A DNA stretch of 64,000 nucleotides from JAWKTT01 sp041398965. GTDB lineage: Bacteria; Planctomycetota; Planctomycetia; Planctomycetales; Planctomycetaceae. Under the pieces are notes generated by a model, which ran no database searches, was not told the DNA's origin, and worked only from the letters and a program-made list of their open reading frames with translations. The DNA is taken from positions 248,001 to 312,000 of the forward strand of contig JAWKTT010000004.1 in assembly GCA_041398965.1 (NCBI GenBank). Reading direction: 5' to 3'. Of this stretch, positions 56,901 to 64,000 are shown one piece after another. Made by a program: the position numbers and the translations under genes. The stretch's first letter is position 1. Each line of letters begins with the position of its first letter.

Positions 56901-57567
56901 GAATCGCCATGCTCAGATCGGCGAACACGCTAAAGCTGTCAAATCAATGCACTTCTCGCCGGATGGTGCTTTCCTCACCACCTCATCATCCGATGGCAAC
57001 ATTATCAAATGGAACATCGAAGATGGCGAACCAATTCGAAAATTTAGGGCATCGCATCGCGAAAGCTTGCTCCGCGAGCGCCTGAGCGGCACCGTGCTCA
57101 CTCCGGATGGCAATTCCATCATCTCGACGGGATTCGACAACTATGTCAAAACTTGGAACACCAAGAACGGCGAACAGGACGACGAATTCGAGATTCCGTT
57201 CTACGGAACCTCCATCGCGATCTCACCGGATGGCAAACGACTCGCCATCGCCCGCCAAGATCGTCGTATCAGCCTCCTCGGAATCGACGGAAAGGAACTG
57301 ATAGTCTCTGGTGCGGTTCCGGACTCTATACGGGAAATGGCGTTCACGCGAGATGGCCAACACGTGTTGTTCGGCACTTGCAATCACTCAGGTTCTAAAG
57401 GAGGGGCTTACCTATGGGACATTTCTAAAACCGAACCTCGCCCACTGGTCGGACACCAATCTGGAGTCCTCGGTGTAGCCGTGTCTCCCGATGGCGAAAC
57501 ACTCGCCACAGGTGGTGTCGACTGGACGGTCCGCATCTGGGATCTGAAACAATTCAGGGACAGATAG
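53920..57567 (+). CDS. Giant membrane-anchored WD40 protein with helical middle domain
   Basis: From the ATG at 53920 the product is 1215 residues. A short basic N-terminus and one transmembrane helix (LPLILGGALVLILVLGLGVW, about residues 26-45) lead into a Thr/Gly/Ala-rich linker of about 85 residues. A first WD40 propeller follows (SDDSMTLYSAGPHKVREWD, SPDGKTIATAGYDLILRLWD). Residues of roughly 560-930 form a helical region with HENTAVILLKSGQYAELDKL and YLAPKWYGSFAEQIEFADL, resembling DUF4034. A second propeller ends the protein (SPDGAFLTTSSSDGNIIKWN, SPDGETLATGGVDWTVRIWD). It probably scaffolds proteins outside the membrane. Palindrome B lies upstream, and an intron fragment begins right after the stop. 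Confidence 0.82.
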   Translation: MSSLPPRRVRKSRSSRKQPVQTSRLPLILGGALVLILVLGLGVWGITKMMSKPVAAPATNGESVAQTDTTGPTGTNASTDTKASLTTGAQPSGATGVIDSQAGTAEGTTGAGGTQSLGSTTTNVPTMAGTTTTNIPAKTLVRRKTDPNGWSIDPTHVWLGADPTKVVDLRFSDDSMTLYSAGPHKVREWDAETLTPKGEWPISHLNITSCALLPDGTGFLLGTALGAVLRMDRSTGTLTGLGFNSSAVDDIQVLADGIHCVSYGKQSDVVIWEIATGKEVRRLTKPNGGVWGMSVSPDKDFPRLVTCGGDGTATIWSTPKLGNLISWKPTNVGACCCVRFSPDGKTIATAGYDLILRLWDSQTGKKLWESTNKLPSLSQDLTFGPGQSEVLVTYGSNEAFGKSGLMLFATDDTQRVTHFYRPWKNDIVVAASPLGDRFVTAGQSPDLRMWVNGASSLPPNEVTQLEAVAMRPSTPLRGDAVPSYLQGGIQYWPDDFADDPSKDTAQFTMKSSGPVFLIATWRSNGRIEEADRLDETELYLQGWTNLGPCPWLEHYSILFRDCKQGESFSIRTRKSNKPMLVVTRPKDVLADHLASLSVSQLKAFHENTAVILLKSGQYAELDKLASSAVKAKARYSDHTSIAKNILNSAADSFFDHKASAAWTEREAALKGWVEATDSSSAHIALAEFYTNFAWQARGDGVAASVSEANYLLFKKRLNLAEEHLEAAINIRDDNPRAHRLKVTCALGLGHPYKVVEQAARRSIEIDPSDVGTMISGLYYLAPKWYGSFAEQIEFADLCLTLTRKKSGHRTYAQLINWLAGNEFSANIFRDPAIRWNDVKEGIQDLIADDPNNPDNSQWLSTGRSLALLARDREFHIDCSRKYVALKGTPEYGIGWSAIRPDLLQGEQRLVISDFLSQVEGVAFDETGKNLYVATSQDGRFTIYDVHSGKNRAHQEIDFQESALGSPDRVISTPIADTFIGTTSTGKILLIQPIENRHAQIGEHAKAVKSMHFSPDGAFLTTSSSDGNIIKWNIEDGEPIRKFRASHRESLLRERLSGTVLTPDGNSIISTGFDNYVKTWNTKNGEQDDEFEIPFYGTSIAISPDGKRLAIARQDRRISLLGIDGKELIVSGAVPDSIREMAFTRDGQHVLFGTCNHSGSKGGAYLWDISKTEPRPLVGHQSGVLGVAVSPDGETLATGGVDWTVRIWDLKQFRDR

Positions 57568-57607
57568 GGGTAGGAAGGTCTGATTGAGTTCAGTCCCTCC
57601 TCCCTCT

Positions 57608-57640
57608 GAACCGGACGGACGGGTTTCCCGCATCCGGCTC
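57608..57640 (-). ncRNA. Group II intron domain V
   Basis: The 33-base minus-strand sequence starts GAGCCGGATGCGGGAAACC and ends CCGTCCGGTTC. It folds into the two-part domain V hairpin with the GAGCCG start, a GAAA tetraloop and a matching CCGGTTC end. This is the most conserved part of group II introns and holds the catalytic metal site. Confidence 0.85.
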
Positions 57641-57654
57641 ACCGGTTGGTGGTG

Positions 57655-57910
57655 TTACCTCGAAGAGGATTGACCTGCCAAGTCCTGGGCGGTCTTCAGG
57701 GTGAACAGCCCCGGGTACCATCTGGGTGCTGCAAAGAAGGCATTCTTCCAGCGATGATGTTCCCAGCCACGGCCGCGTCACTTTCTCCCAGCGAGTTTGC
57801 GCACGATCAAATACAGACGCATGCGTAGCCAGGAATCGATGCGATTGAACGTCCATTTGTGGGCGTGCTTGAAGTATTCAAACCAGTTCATGTAGGTCAG
57901 GGGCCTCGCT
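57655..57910 (-). pseudogene. Group II intron maturase, C-terminal fragment
   Basis: The minus strand reads MNWFEYFKHAHKWTFNRIDS, then WLRMRLYLIVRKLAGRK, a TGA, and after it RGRGWEHHRWKNAFFAAPR ending with GQSSSR. This is the maturase/DNA-binding end of group II intron reverse transcriptases (NWFxYFKHS, RRR, HxRWPNAFF motifs). The reverse transcriptase domain is absent and there is one internal stop, so it is non-functional. Confidence 0.82.
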
Positions 57911-57915
57911 CAGTG

Positions 57916-58430
57916 TTACCCACATTTTGGGGTGTTGAGTTTTGAGCCGCGGAGGATGAGGAGGAGTTTTTCCAGGTCGCGTCAGGGGGTGATCCAGCCG
58001 GGGGGGCCGTCGCATTTGCGGCCGAGGTGGCCGCCGAGGTGTTTGACGAACTCGGCGATGGTCATGGTTTGGGCATCGAGCGTGCCTTGGGGCTGGGGCG
58101 TTGTTGGACTTTGGTCAGCGTGGTGACCCATTCGGCGGAAACCACTTCGTTAGCCGCACGCTCGGGACTTTGTTCGGCCAGGTGACGCATTCGCAGCAGT
58201 TGCACGGCAACGATCGATAGTAATCCCGTCACCCGTTCCCAGCGGGGTGCGGTTTCATAGTAACACTCTTCAACACGACAACCGGCTTTCAGAGCCTTGT
58301 GATACTCTTCGATCGCCCAGCGTTGAGAATAGGAATCTACAACGTGTTGTGCTTGTTCGACGGACTCGACCCACTCCGAAGTCAGCAGGACCCAACGGAC
58401 CGCTTCGACGTCGCTGGGGGAGCGAAAAGT
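57916..58430 (-). pseudogene. Tn5-like (IS4-group) transposase, C-terminal remnant
   Basis: Reading leftward from about 58430, the sequence gives AVRWVLLTSEWVESVEQAQ, then YSQRWAIEEYHKALKAGCRV, the Y-x2-R-W-x-I-E motif with catalytic Glu of Tn5-type transposases. It continues with GLLSIVAVQLLRMRHLAEQS. A frameshift near 58095 joins it to IAEFVKHLGGHLGRKCDGPP-GW, followed by a stop in place of Trp and KLLLILRG. The N-terminal half is gone, replaced by the stem-loop repeat at 58417. It is a dead fragment. Confidence 0.8.
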
Positions 58431-58598
58431 GACCGTTTGTTCGGCGAATTCGCTCTATCGATGCCTTTTCTTACTCCCCCTCACCCGGTCCTCTCCCCCG
58501 CGGGAAAGTCCTTTGAAATTGGAACGTCAACCGTAGGGGAGAGGGAGAAGTTGACAGCAAGGATCACAATTTGGCGAGGATCACAATCCGAGGAATGC
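58417..58598 (+). repeat. Dispersed stem-loop repeat, copy R4
   Basis: The most complete copy: 'gggagcgaa', 'ttcggcgaattcgct', 'atcgatgcc', 'ccccctcaccc', the arm 'cctctcccccgc', the loop word 'aaagtcctttgaaatt', the closing arm 'ggggagaggga', then 'ttggcgaggatcacaatcc'. It truncates the Tn5-like remnant and lies about 160 bases before the lipoprotein gene. Confidence 0.75.
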
Positions 58599-58759
58599 CC
58601 CCTGCTCCATGTTTTCAAGAGGGGAATTGCCAACGAATCGGCTCTCGATCTTTCAAACGTTCGAGTGATATTTGATTTCCGGGCACCTTCAGGGTTACCA
58701 TGCCGATGGCGGGGGGTCTCCCCGGCAGGCTGAATGGTTTTCATCAAGGGAGTCGGAAC

Positions 58760-61072
58760 ATGAGTAGGTTGAATTCGTGGCTTGTGCTCGCTGCGCTGGC
58801 ATTGGCCAACTTGGGATGTGCGAAGGAGGACGCGGCTCCACCAGCCGCGGGAGGGACAACACCACCCGCCGCTGCGACAACGCCAGAAAGTGGTACCACC
58901 GGGGGCAGCACGACTGAGGGGGGGACTTCAACATCGCCAGGAGGGACAACACCACCCGGCGCTGCGACAATGCCAGAAAGTGGTACCTCCGGGGGCAGCA
59001 AGACTGAAAATGGAACTTCAACACCGGCAGAGACACCAGCGGCCGTCCCTGCAACAACGAATGCGGCCGAGAATGTCCCGATGTTTATCGTCCACGCGCC
59101 GGACGATGCCGCGTTGGTCGTTGTTCGACCTGATCGCGCGCTGACCAACCCCTTGGTGATGGACATCGTCAAAGAAGTCGAGGCCAAGGACGATTCTTTC
59201 AATCTTAAGCGGGAACTCGCGAATATTAAGGCTGATACCGGTTTTGGTCCCGACGAAATCGAGTATCTCGTCGTCTCGGTTTCTCCGAAATCATTGGCGG
59301 GCCTGGGCCCGCTCGGAGGTCCGATGGGGGAGCCTGAATTCCCTTCGGATTCGATTGATGCGGCGAAGGAGGTCATTCCGGAAGCCGAGTCTGCCGAAAC
59401 TACGATCGATCAAGCAGAGGAAGGGGCTGTCGAAGCCACTAAGTGCGATGATCCTGCAACCGTCGGTTCCGACGGCACCGTTTCTAATGCCCCTGCATCG
59501 TCTGCTGACGTCGATGCGGAAACCACGACCTCCATTCCGGGCGACAAAGCTTCCGAGGACTCGTCTCCGGGGGTCGACCCGAATCTTGATGTCCCCTTTG
59601 AGCACAACGGGGAAATGGAAGCCTGGGAGCCTCCCCCCGCTCCGACCGTGCTGGTTCGCCTGAAGGCTCCAGTTGATCCAGAAGCCATCATCAAAGCGAA
59701 AGAAGAGCAACTGAAACAGGCATTCGGCGCCGCTGGAGGTGTCGCAGACGACGGTTTCGATACCAGCACACTCGACCCAAACGATCCCTTTGCCGCAGAG
59801 CAGAAAAAGTTCATGGAGGAGATGAAGGCCGAACAGGAGAAGTGGAGCAAAGTCACTCGACACGACTACAAGGGGCAAACGCTGATTCAGGCCGGCGGAA
59901 GTCGCGAACGGCTTTGCTTTTTGAACTCGCAAACCCTGCTGTTCGGCAGCGAAGCGGGAATTCAGGCAACGATTGATCGTGAAGGAAAGGATGTCGAAAC
60001 CGCGTTGACTGCACGCATTAAACCGTTGGCCGACCGGGACTTTGCCGCCGTCGTTGACTTGACCCCGTTCAAGGAGCCACTCAACGCCATTCAACAGGGG
60101 TTGCCCTTCCCAGCACAGATGATGTTGGGACCAGTCTTGCAGGCAAAGGGTCTGACCCTTTCCGCAGACTTGAAAGGGACGAACATGCTGGAGCTGCAGA
60201 TCGTTGGTGAGAGCGAACAGTCTGCCCAAAACCTGCACAGCATCCTCAGCCCGATGATCTTGGGGCAACTGCAACAGTTCAAGGGGATGAAGGCCGAAGC
60301 GGTTGAAGCGGGGCAGGTTCCAGAAGAAATGCTCCCTCTGCTCCCATTGGCCGAGAAACTCGTCGATGGGACGACGATGACCGTCACTGGCGATGTCGTG
60401 TCGCTCACAATCGCCCGTCCCGCAGGTCTGGAAGAACTTCCCGTTCTGATTCGCCCCATGTTGGCGAAAGCGGCCTTGGCCAAACTCGAAGCTGCCAAAA
60501 TGCAAGGTCCAAGGGACTTGGCAATCGCTATGCACAACTTTGCCGACACTTACAACGCATTCCCGGCGAACGACCGCGGAGGTGACGTTGACGGCCCCAA
60601 AGGTCTGAGCTGGCGAGTCCACCTGTTGCCCTACATTGAGCAGTACCCCCTCTATAACGAGTTTCATCTGGACGAACCTTGGGACAGCGAGCACAACAAG
60701 ACTCTGATCGCCAAAATGCCCAAGACATTCGGCAACAACGCAGAAGGAAAGACCTCACTCCACGTCATCGTCGGAGCAGGGACCATCTTCGGAAGTTCGG
60801 ACAAGAAGATGCACTTCCGAGATGTCACCGATGGAACATCCAACACGATCATGTTTGTGCAAGCAGGGGACGACACCGCAGACATCTGGACCAAACCAGG
60901 AGGACTCACCATTGACCCCGAGAATCCGATCGCGGCCCTCGGAAACATTGGCGAAACCTTCCTCGTTGCAATGATGGACGGAGCCGTGCTGACACTGCCC
61001 AAATCGATTGATGCAGCAACACTGAAGAACCTGTTCGATCATCAGGATGGCAATCCCGTAGCCATTCCGTAA
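58760..61072 (+). CDS. Lipoprotein with C-terminal DUF1559-type domain
   Basis: The 770-residue protein has a lipoprotein signal (MSRLNSWLVLAALALANLGC, modified Cys at residue 20). A Thr/Gly/Pro-rich linker contains two 30-residue repeats. The middle is acidic (PEAESAETTIDQAEEGAVEA) and then alpha/beta in look. The last 190 residues (MHNFADTYNAFPANDRGG, WRVHLLPYIEQYPLYNEFHL, FRDVTDGTSNTIMFVQAG) are the C-terminal part of DUF1559. That domain normally follows a type IV pilin-like helix in planctomycetes. Here the pilin-like start is replaced by a lipoprotein anchor. A strong terminator follows. Confidence 0.85.
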   Translation: MSRLNSWLVLAALALANLGCAKEDAAPPAAGGTTPPAAATTPESGTTGGSTTEGGTSTSPGGTTPPGAATMPESGTSGGSKTENGTSTPAETPAAVPATTNAAENVPMFIVHAPDDAALVVVRPDRALTNPLVMDIVKEVEAKDDSFNLKRELANIKADTGFGPDEIEYLVVSVSPKSLAGLGPLGGPMGEPEFPSDSIDAAKEVIPEAESAETTIDQAEEGAVEATKCDDPATVGSDGTVSNAPASSADVDAETTTSIPGDKASEDSSPGVDPNLDVPFEHNGEMEAWEPPPAPTVLVRLKAPVDPEAIIKAKEEQLKQAFGAAGGVADDGFDTSTLDPNDPFAAEQKKFMEEMKAEQEKWSKVTRHDYKGQTLIQAGGSRERLCFLNSQTLLFGSEAGIQATIDREGKDVETALTARIKPLADRDFAAVVDLTPFKEPLNAIQQGLPFPAQMMLGPVLQAKGLTLSADLKGTNMLELQIVGESEQSAQNLHSILSPMILGQLQQFKGMKAEAVEAGQVPEEMLPLLPLAEKLVDGTTMTVTGDVVSLTIARPAGLEELPVLIRPMLAKAALAKLEAAKMQGPRDLAIAMHNFADTYNAFPANDRGGDVDGPKGLSWRVHLLPYIEQYPLYNEFHLDEPWDSEHNKTLIAKMPKTFGNNAEGKTSLHVIVGAGTIFGSSDKKMHFRDVTDGTSNTIMFVQAGDDTADIWTKPGGLTIDPENPIAALGNIGETFLVAMMDGAVLTLPKSIDAATLKNLFDHQDGNPVAIP
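58851..59030 (+). repeat. Two tandem 90-bp repeats inside the lipoprotein gene
   Basis: Two adjacent units start 'gagggacaacaccaccc' at 58851 and 58941. They encode near-identical 30-residue Gly/Thr/Pro segments (TTPPAAATTPESGTTGGSTT and TTPPGAATMPESGTSGGSKT). Copy number could vary between strains and would change only linker length. Confidence 0.8.
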
Positions 61073-61107
61073 TCGTCAGATGAATGACTCTGTACTGTAG
61101 CAACCCC

Positions 61108-61145
61108 GGCCGGGGACGACTCAAATCGTCTCCGGCCTTTTTCGT
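61108..61145 (+). terminator. Intrinsic terminator of the lipoprotein gene
   Basis: Arms GGCCGGGGACGA and TCGTCTCCGGCC pair over 12 bases with one wobble around a six-base loop, followed by five T. It begins 36 bases after the stop. Confidence 0.87.
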
Positions 61146-61655
61146 GTGTGCCGAGCATGTCTGGCCTGGGTGAATGGTGTGGATCAATGGACCAGACTCT
61201 CATGAGCGAAGGGCGTCAGACGAACCAACTCGAACTGGCCATTCCAGAGGAAAACGTAGGTGAAGCCTTCCAGGATTTCGGCGAAGGGGCGCTTGCGTTT
61301 ACGGCGACGAAACCCCCCGATCCCGTGAAAGGGGTGAATCAGCTGGAAGCAAACCGTGCGCAGCTCGCTGGAGTTCAACGTGACGGAATTGCCGCGTGAG
61401 TTGCCCCAGACCAAAGTGGTCGTGGCTAAGGTTCGTGAGATGTTTGACGGGAAAACACCGGTGCAAATCCTCGCCCGGGACCAAGCTCACCAATTCGAGG
61501 TGAGTCTTGAATTTCTGGAGAATTCTTGAGGGTTTGAACTGTCGCAAGTTGTCTGTTTTTGGAGACGGTTTTGCTGGGTTGGCGAGTCGGGAAGTGGATT
61601 GGCGATGTGTTGAGAGGAATCGGTATTGGCGTGGCTTTTCTGGCGATAGCATCCA
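61146..61655. other. Intergenic region, probably degraded sequence
   Basis: Overlapping short frames on both strands contain plausible-looking segments (minus strand FRRRKRKRPFAEILEGFTYV) but no family was recognised. Its position before an IS1634-like remnant suggests degraded mobile DNA. Confidence 0.4.
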
Positions 61656-61659
61656 GGCG

Positions 61660-61960
61660 TGTTCATTCGTCAGTTCTTCCAAAATGACATCGGCACGCGA
61701 CGGGCTTACTGGTGCATGTCGTTTAAAAAACTCGCCGTCAGGTGTCGGAATGCTGGCCTTGGCCATGAACCCCGCGGCGTGCTGGAAGAGCTCTCGCAAG
61801 TCCGCAGCCTGGAGTTGATTCTGCCAACAACATCAGGCATCGACATCCGCAAACGCTGCGTCACCAAACCGACAGACCACCAAGTCCTCCTCCTCCACCA
61901 CCTCGGCCTGACACTCCCCTCGTCACTGAAACAATCAATTCAAAGAGATGTCGTGGAAAA
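61660..61960 (+). pseudogene. IS1634-like transposase C-terminal remnant
   Basis: The forward frame reads SFKKLAVRCRNAGLGHEPRG, then VLEELSQVRSLELILPTTSG and IDIRKRCVTKPTDHQ, followed by LLLHHLGLTLPSSLKQ. This resembles the C-terminal end of IS1634-type transposases, with the 'LPT..G..IR.RCV..P...Q..LL..LGL.LP' pattern. No catalytic domain is present upstream, so it is a fragment. The family call rests on pattern memory and is moderate. Confidence 0.6.
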
Positions 61961-62134
61961 GTCCCAGGCACTCCTCACCTGCTCCAAGAGCTCATGTCAA
62001 CAACTGACGAACTTGGGCTAAACGGTTAACAATTGTTCGGGGTGAGCGGCTGTTTTCGTGGGGAGATTTGTACTACCTTGTCGCACCGGATTGCCGGTGA
62101 GACGACTCTCATTCCCCCTCTCCCAGATTTTGCC

Positions 62135-63568
62135 GTGTCTGCACCTCGCAAATCGAGCTTGTTGATTGTCTTCCTGGTGGTGTTCATCGACCTGCTTGGG
62201 TTCGGGATCGTGTTGCCGCTGTTGCCTCGTTACGGAAAGCATTTTCTCGCCGATGGGTGGGTGCTCGGCGGATTGATGGCTGCCTTTTCTGCGATGCAAT
62301 TTGTCTTCGCGCCGCTCTGGGGACGACTCTCCGACCGCATTGGACGCCGTCCGGTCTTGATGCTGGGGCTGGCAGGTTCGGTCCTGTTCTATGGACTGTT
62401 TGGATTCGTCTCGTCGATGTCAGCGGATTCATTGTGGCTGGGTCTGGGGCCGATTGCGTGGTTGATGATCAGTCGGATTGGAGCGGGGATTGCCGGAGCC
62501 ACAATTCCAACCGCACAGGCTTACATCGCCGATTGCACTGGAGCCGCTGATCGAGGGAAGGGGATGGCCCTCATTGGGGCCGCCTTCGGGATGGGTTTTA
62601 CTTTTGGACCACTGCTTGCCGCGGTGTTTGCCTCGAACGACCTGAACGCGCCACCAAGCTCTGCTCCCGGTTACGTTGCCTCCGGGTTGTCGGCATTGGC
62701 CTTGATCGGTGCGTTTTTTAGGCTCCCCGAGACCCTGAGCCCTGAGTCACGTAGTTCGCATCGCCGCTGGTTGGATGTCGGGGCGTTGAGTCATGCTCTT
62801 ACGCAACCAGCCCTTGGTGCGTTGTTAATCACGATGTTTCTGGCGACCTTTGCATTCGCACAATTTGAAAGCACCCTTTCGCTGTTAACGCGGTCGTTGA
62901 ACATGTCAGAACGTGACAACTTTTACGTCTTTGCGTACCTGGGCTTCGTTCTGACCCTCGCCCAAGGGGTCCTTGTGCGACGAATTCTCCCACGAATCGG
63001 CGAGTACAAATGTGCGATTGCCGGTTCGCTGTTGCTGACCGTCGGGTTCCTCCTCGTCAGCATGACGGCCCCTCCCACAGCCCCGCGAAAGGTTGACTCC
63101 GCAGCAACGACAGTCGCCACAGGTTCGGTCGTTGCCGTCGCGGGAGACGCGGTGAAGGATCGTTCACCGAAGAGTGAGGCAACCACAAGTGATACAACCG
63201 GCAAGGAAGAGCCGGACCAAGCCGGTCTGTTGATCCTGTTCAGCATCCTTCCGATCAGCATCGTCGGGTTTGCGATGATGAACCCCGCGTTGCAGTCGAT
63301 GCTCTCCTTGCGAACCTCGTCGGGTGAACAGGGGGAAGTGCTCGGGTTGGGACAGAGCATGTCTGCCATGGCCCGAATTCTTGGACCGGTCAGTGGCATC
63401 GTGCTCATTGAACACAATCCTCGTTACCCTTACTGGACTGCATCCGCCGCCATGCTTTTGAGTCTGTTCCTCGTCGTCACCCTCCGCAAACCCCGCGCAG
63501 CAAGTTGCTCAACGACGGACACCACAGAGTCTGAGCCGGTCACCGCGAACGCCCGACCAACTGAATAA
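62135..63568 (+). CDS. MFS transporter (TetA/multidrug-efflux-like)
   Basis: The product has about twelve membrane helices, with the first in SSLLIVFLVVFIDLLGFGIV. Motif A is GRLSDRIGRRPVLM, and motif C-like sequence is GAAFGMGFTFGPLLAAVF. These fit the DHA1 drug:proton antiporter branch that includes TetA. A hydrophilic insert of about 50 residues (RKVDSAATTVATGSVVAVAG through KEEPDQAG) lies in the second half. GTG at 62135 directly precedes the conserved start, while the ATG at 62033 adds 34 unlike residues. The substrate is unknown. Confidence 0.85.
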   Translation: MSAPRKSSLLIVFLVVFIDLLGFGIVLPLLPRYGKHFLADGWVLGGLMAAFSAMQFVFAPLWGRLSDRIGRRPVLMLGLAGSVLFYGLFGFVSSMSADSLWLGLGPIAWLMISRIGAGIAGATIPTAQAYIADCTGAADRGKGMALIGAAFGMGFTFGPLLAAVFASNDLNAPPSSAPGYVASGLSALALIGAFFRLPETLSPESRSSHRRWLDVGALSHALTQPALGALLITMFLATFAFAQFESTLSLLTRSLNMSERDNFYVFAYLGFVLTLAQGVLVRRILPRIGEYKCAIAGSLLLTVGFLLVSMTAPPTAPRKVDSAATTVATGSVVAVAGDAVKDRSPKSEATTSDTTGKEEPDQAGLLILFSILPISIVGFAMMNPALQSMLSLRTSSGEQGEVLGLGQSMSAMARILGPVSGIVLIEHNPRYPYWTASAAMLLSLFLVVTLRKPRAASCSTTDTTESEPVTANARPTE

Positions 63569-63786
63569 CGACTCGAGTCGGTTGCCTGGCGGATGCCTGG
63601 ACCTGGATTTTGAGTGCGACTCCGAACGATATGGACGGTCGTCTTCTCCGATGATCTGTTGTTTCGTGGCTCACTCCCCCGTTTGTCTGTGTATCGTTTC
63701 GTCGTCCGACGGTAATGGAAGCTGGGTCTTTCGGTTGGCGTGCAGTTTCGCCGCGTCGTTGGTCACGGTACGATAGGGGTGTTGAA

Positions 63787-64000
63787 ATGATCGATTTCTC
63801 AGGACGGTTCACGCACATGCAACGAGTTCCCATCGGTATCGACCTCGGCACGACGTATTCATGCGTTTCGCATCTTGATCGTCAGGGAGCGCCACACACG
63901 CTGCCGAACCCGGAAGGGGAAATGTCGACTCCGTCGGCTGTTCTCTTTGAAGGGGATGACATCGTCGTGGGAACCGAGGCGATTCGAAACTCGGTAAGAC
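63787..64000 (+). CDS. Hsp70/DnaK-family protein, 5' end only
   Basis: The frame runs off the right edge. The start MQRVPIGIDLGTTYSCVSHL is the Hsp70 ATPase phosphate-1 motif, followed by NPEGEMSTPSAVLFEGDDIV, typical of the nucleotide-binding domain. ATG at 63787 follows AGGGG at good spacing; ATG at 63817 is an alternative ten codons later. Planctomycetes have several Hsp70 paralogues, and this part cannot tell DnaK from the others. Confidence 0.88.
   Translation, partial: MIDFSGRFTHMQRVPIGIDLGTTYSCVSHLDRQGAPHTLPNPEGEMSTPSAVLFEGDDIVVGTEAIRNSVR

Larger units (their letters stand above)
57568..57912 (-). mobile_element. Group II intron 3' fragment
   Basis: On the minus strand this is the 3' end of a bacterial group II intron: the last part of the intron-encoded protein, a domain V hairpin at 57608-57640, and a domain VI-like stem ending in CTACCCC at 57568. 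The 3' end lies directly against the stop codon of the WD40 gene on the other strand. The 5' part of the intron is missing; a Tn5-like transposase remnant follows at 57916. Confidence 0.8.

Noticed and set aside
61184..61799. Minus-strand frames with FRRRKRKRPFAEILEGF-type sequence
   Set aside because: Looks coding-like in part, but no family was recognised and frames conflict with the forward IS1634-like remnant. Listed only as probable degraded DNA.
1..64000. tRNA genes, CRISPR arrays, restriction-modification or toxin-antitoxin loci
   Set aside because: Actively looked for on both strands; no T-loop/acceptor pattern, spaced direct repeats or recognisable defence proteins were seen.

Overview
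The window reads as chromosomal DNA of a planctomycete, probably order Planctomycetales. The clues are the family mix: a DUF1501 protein, a DUF1559 lipoprotein, a DUF1573 secreted protein, proteins opening with MAIxF zinc-ribbon-like sequences, a PQQ-type beta-propeller, and a giant WD40 membrane protein. Genes are moderately GC-rich, many have weak ribosome-binding sites, and most stand alone or in pairs. No tRNA, rRNA, CRISPR array or prophage was recognised. All calls were made by eye from translations and motifs; no database search was run.

Layout. 0-3.7 kb: a mobile patch with a complete-looking IS4-type element (17-bp terminal inverted repeats, transposase split by a frameshift), a decayed IS110 transposase and copies of a dispersed stem-loop repeat. 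3.7-17 kb: housekeeping and metabolism (truD with an SDR gene, a fumarylacetoacetase-family hydrolase, aroC, a bile-acid-symporter-like transporter overlapping an unknown membrane-anchored protein, tgt, a membrane protein, a fatty acid desaturase, an OmpR-type regulator). 17.4-22.5 kb: a leftward run of epmA, a CvpA-like gene, a PilB/GspE-type ATPase with an unusual signal/membrane N-terminus, and pilT. 22.9-44 kb: a Fur-family regulator, a P-type cation ATPase, a sugar transferase, a zinc alcohol dehydrogenase, a zinc-ribbon/Suppressor-of-Fused protein, a FabZ-like dehydratase, a CPA2 antiporter, ligA, a sodium:solute symporter with a small membrane partner, a TPR protein, a PQQ propeller, a winged-helix AAA+ ATPase and a DUF1501 protein.

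45.0-47.7 kb holds a short-form hybrid-cluster protein (Hcp), a protoglobin and a single-domain response regulator, which looks like a nitric oxide/redox module. DUF1573 and panB follow. 50.9-58.6 kb is a second mobile island: an IS701-type element and an IS630-type element lie end to end against a palindromic repeat, then comes the 1215-residue WD40 protein, a 3' fragment of a group II intron (domain V plus the end of its maturase) that begins at that gene's stop codon, a Tn5-like transposase remnant, and another stem-loop repeat. A DUF1559 lipoprotein, an IS1634-like remnant, an MFS transporter and the 5' end of an Hsp70 gene close the window.

The most unusual items are the membrane-anchored PilB-like ATPase beside pilT, the Hcp/protoglobin/receiver cluster, the two-propeller membrane protein inside an insertion hotspot, the intron fragment, and two dispersed palindromic repeat families. 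No clearly new multi-gene defence or mobile system was found.
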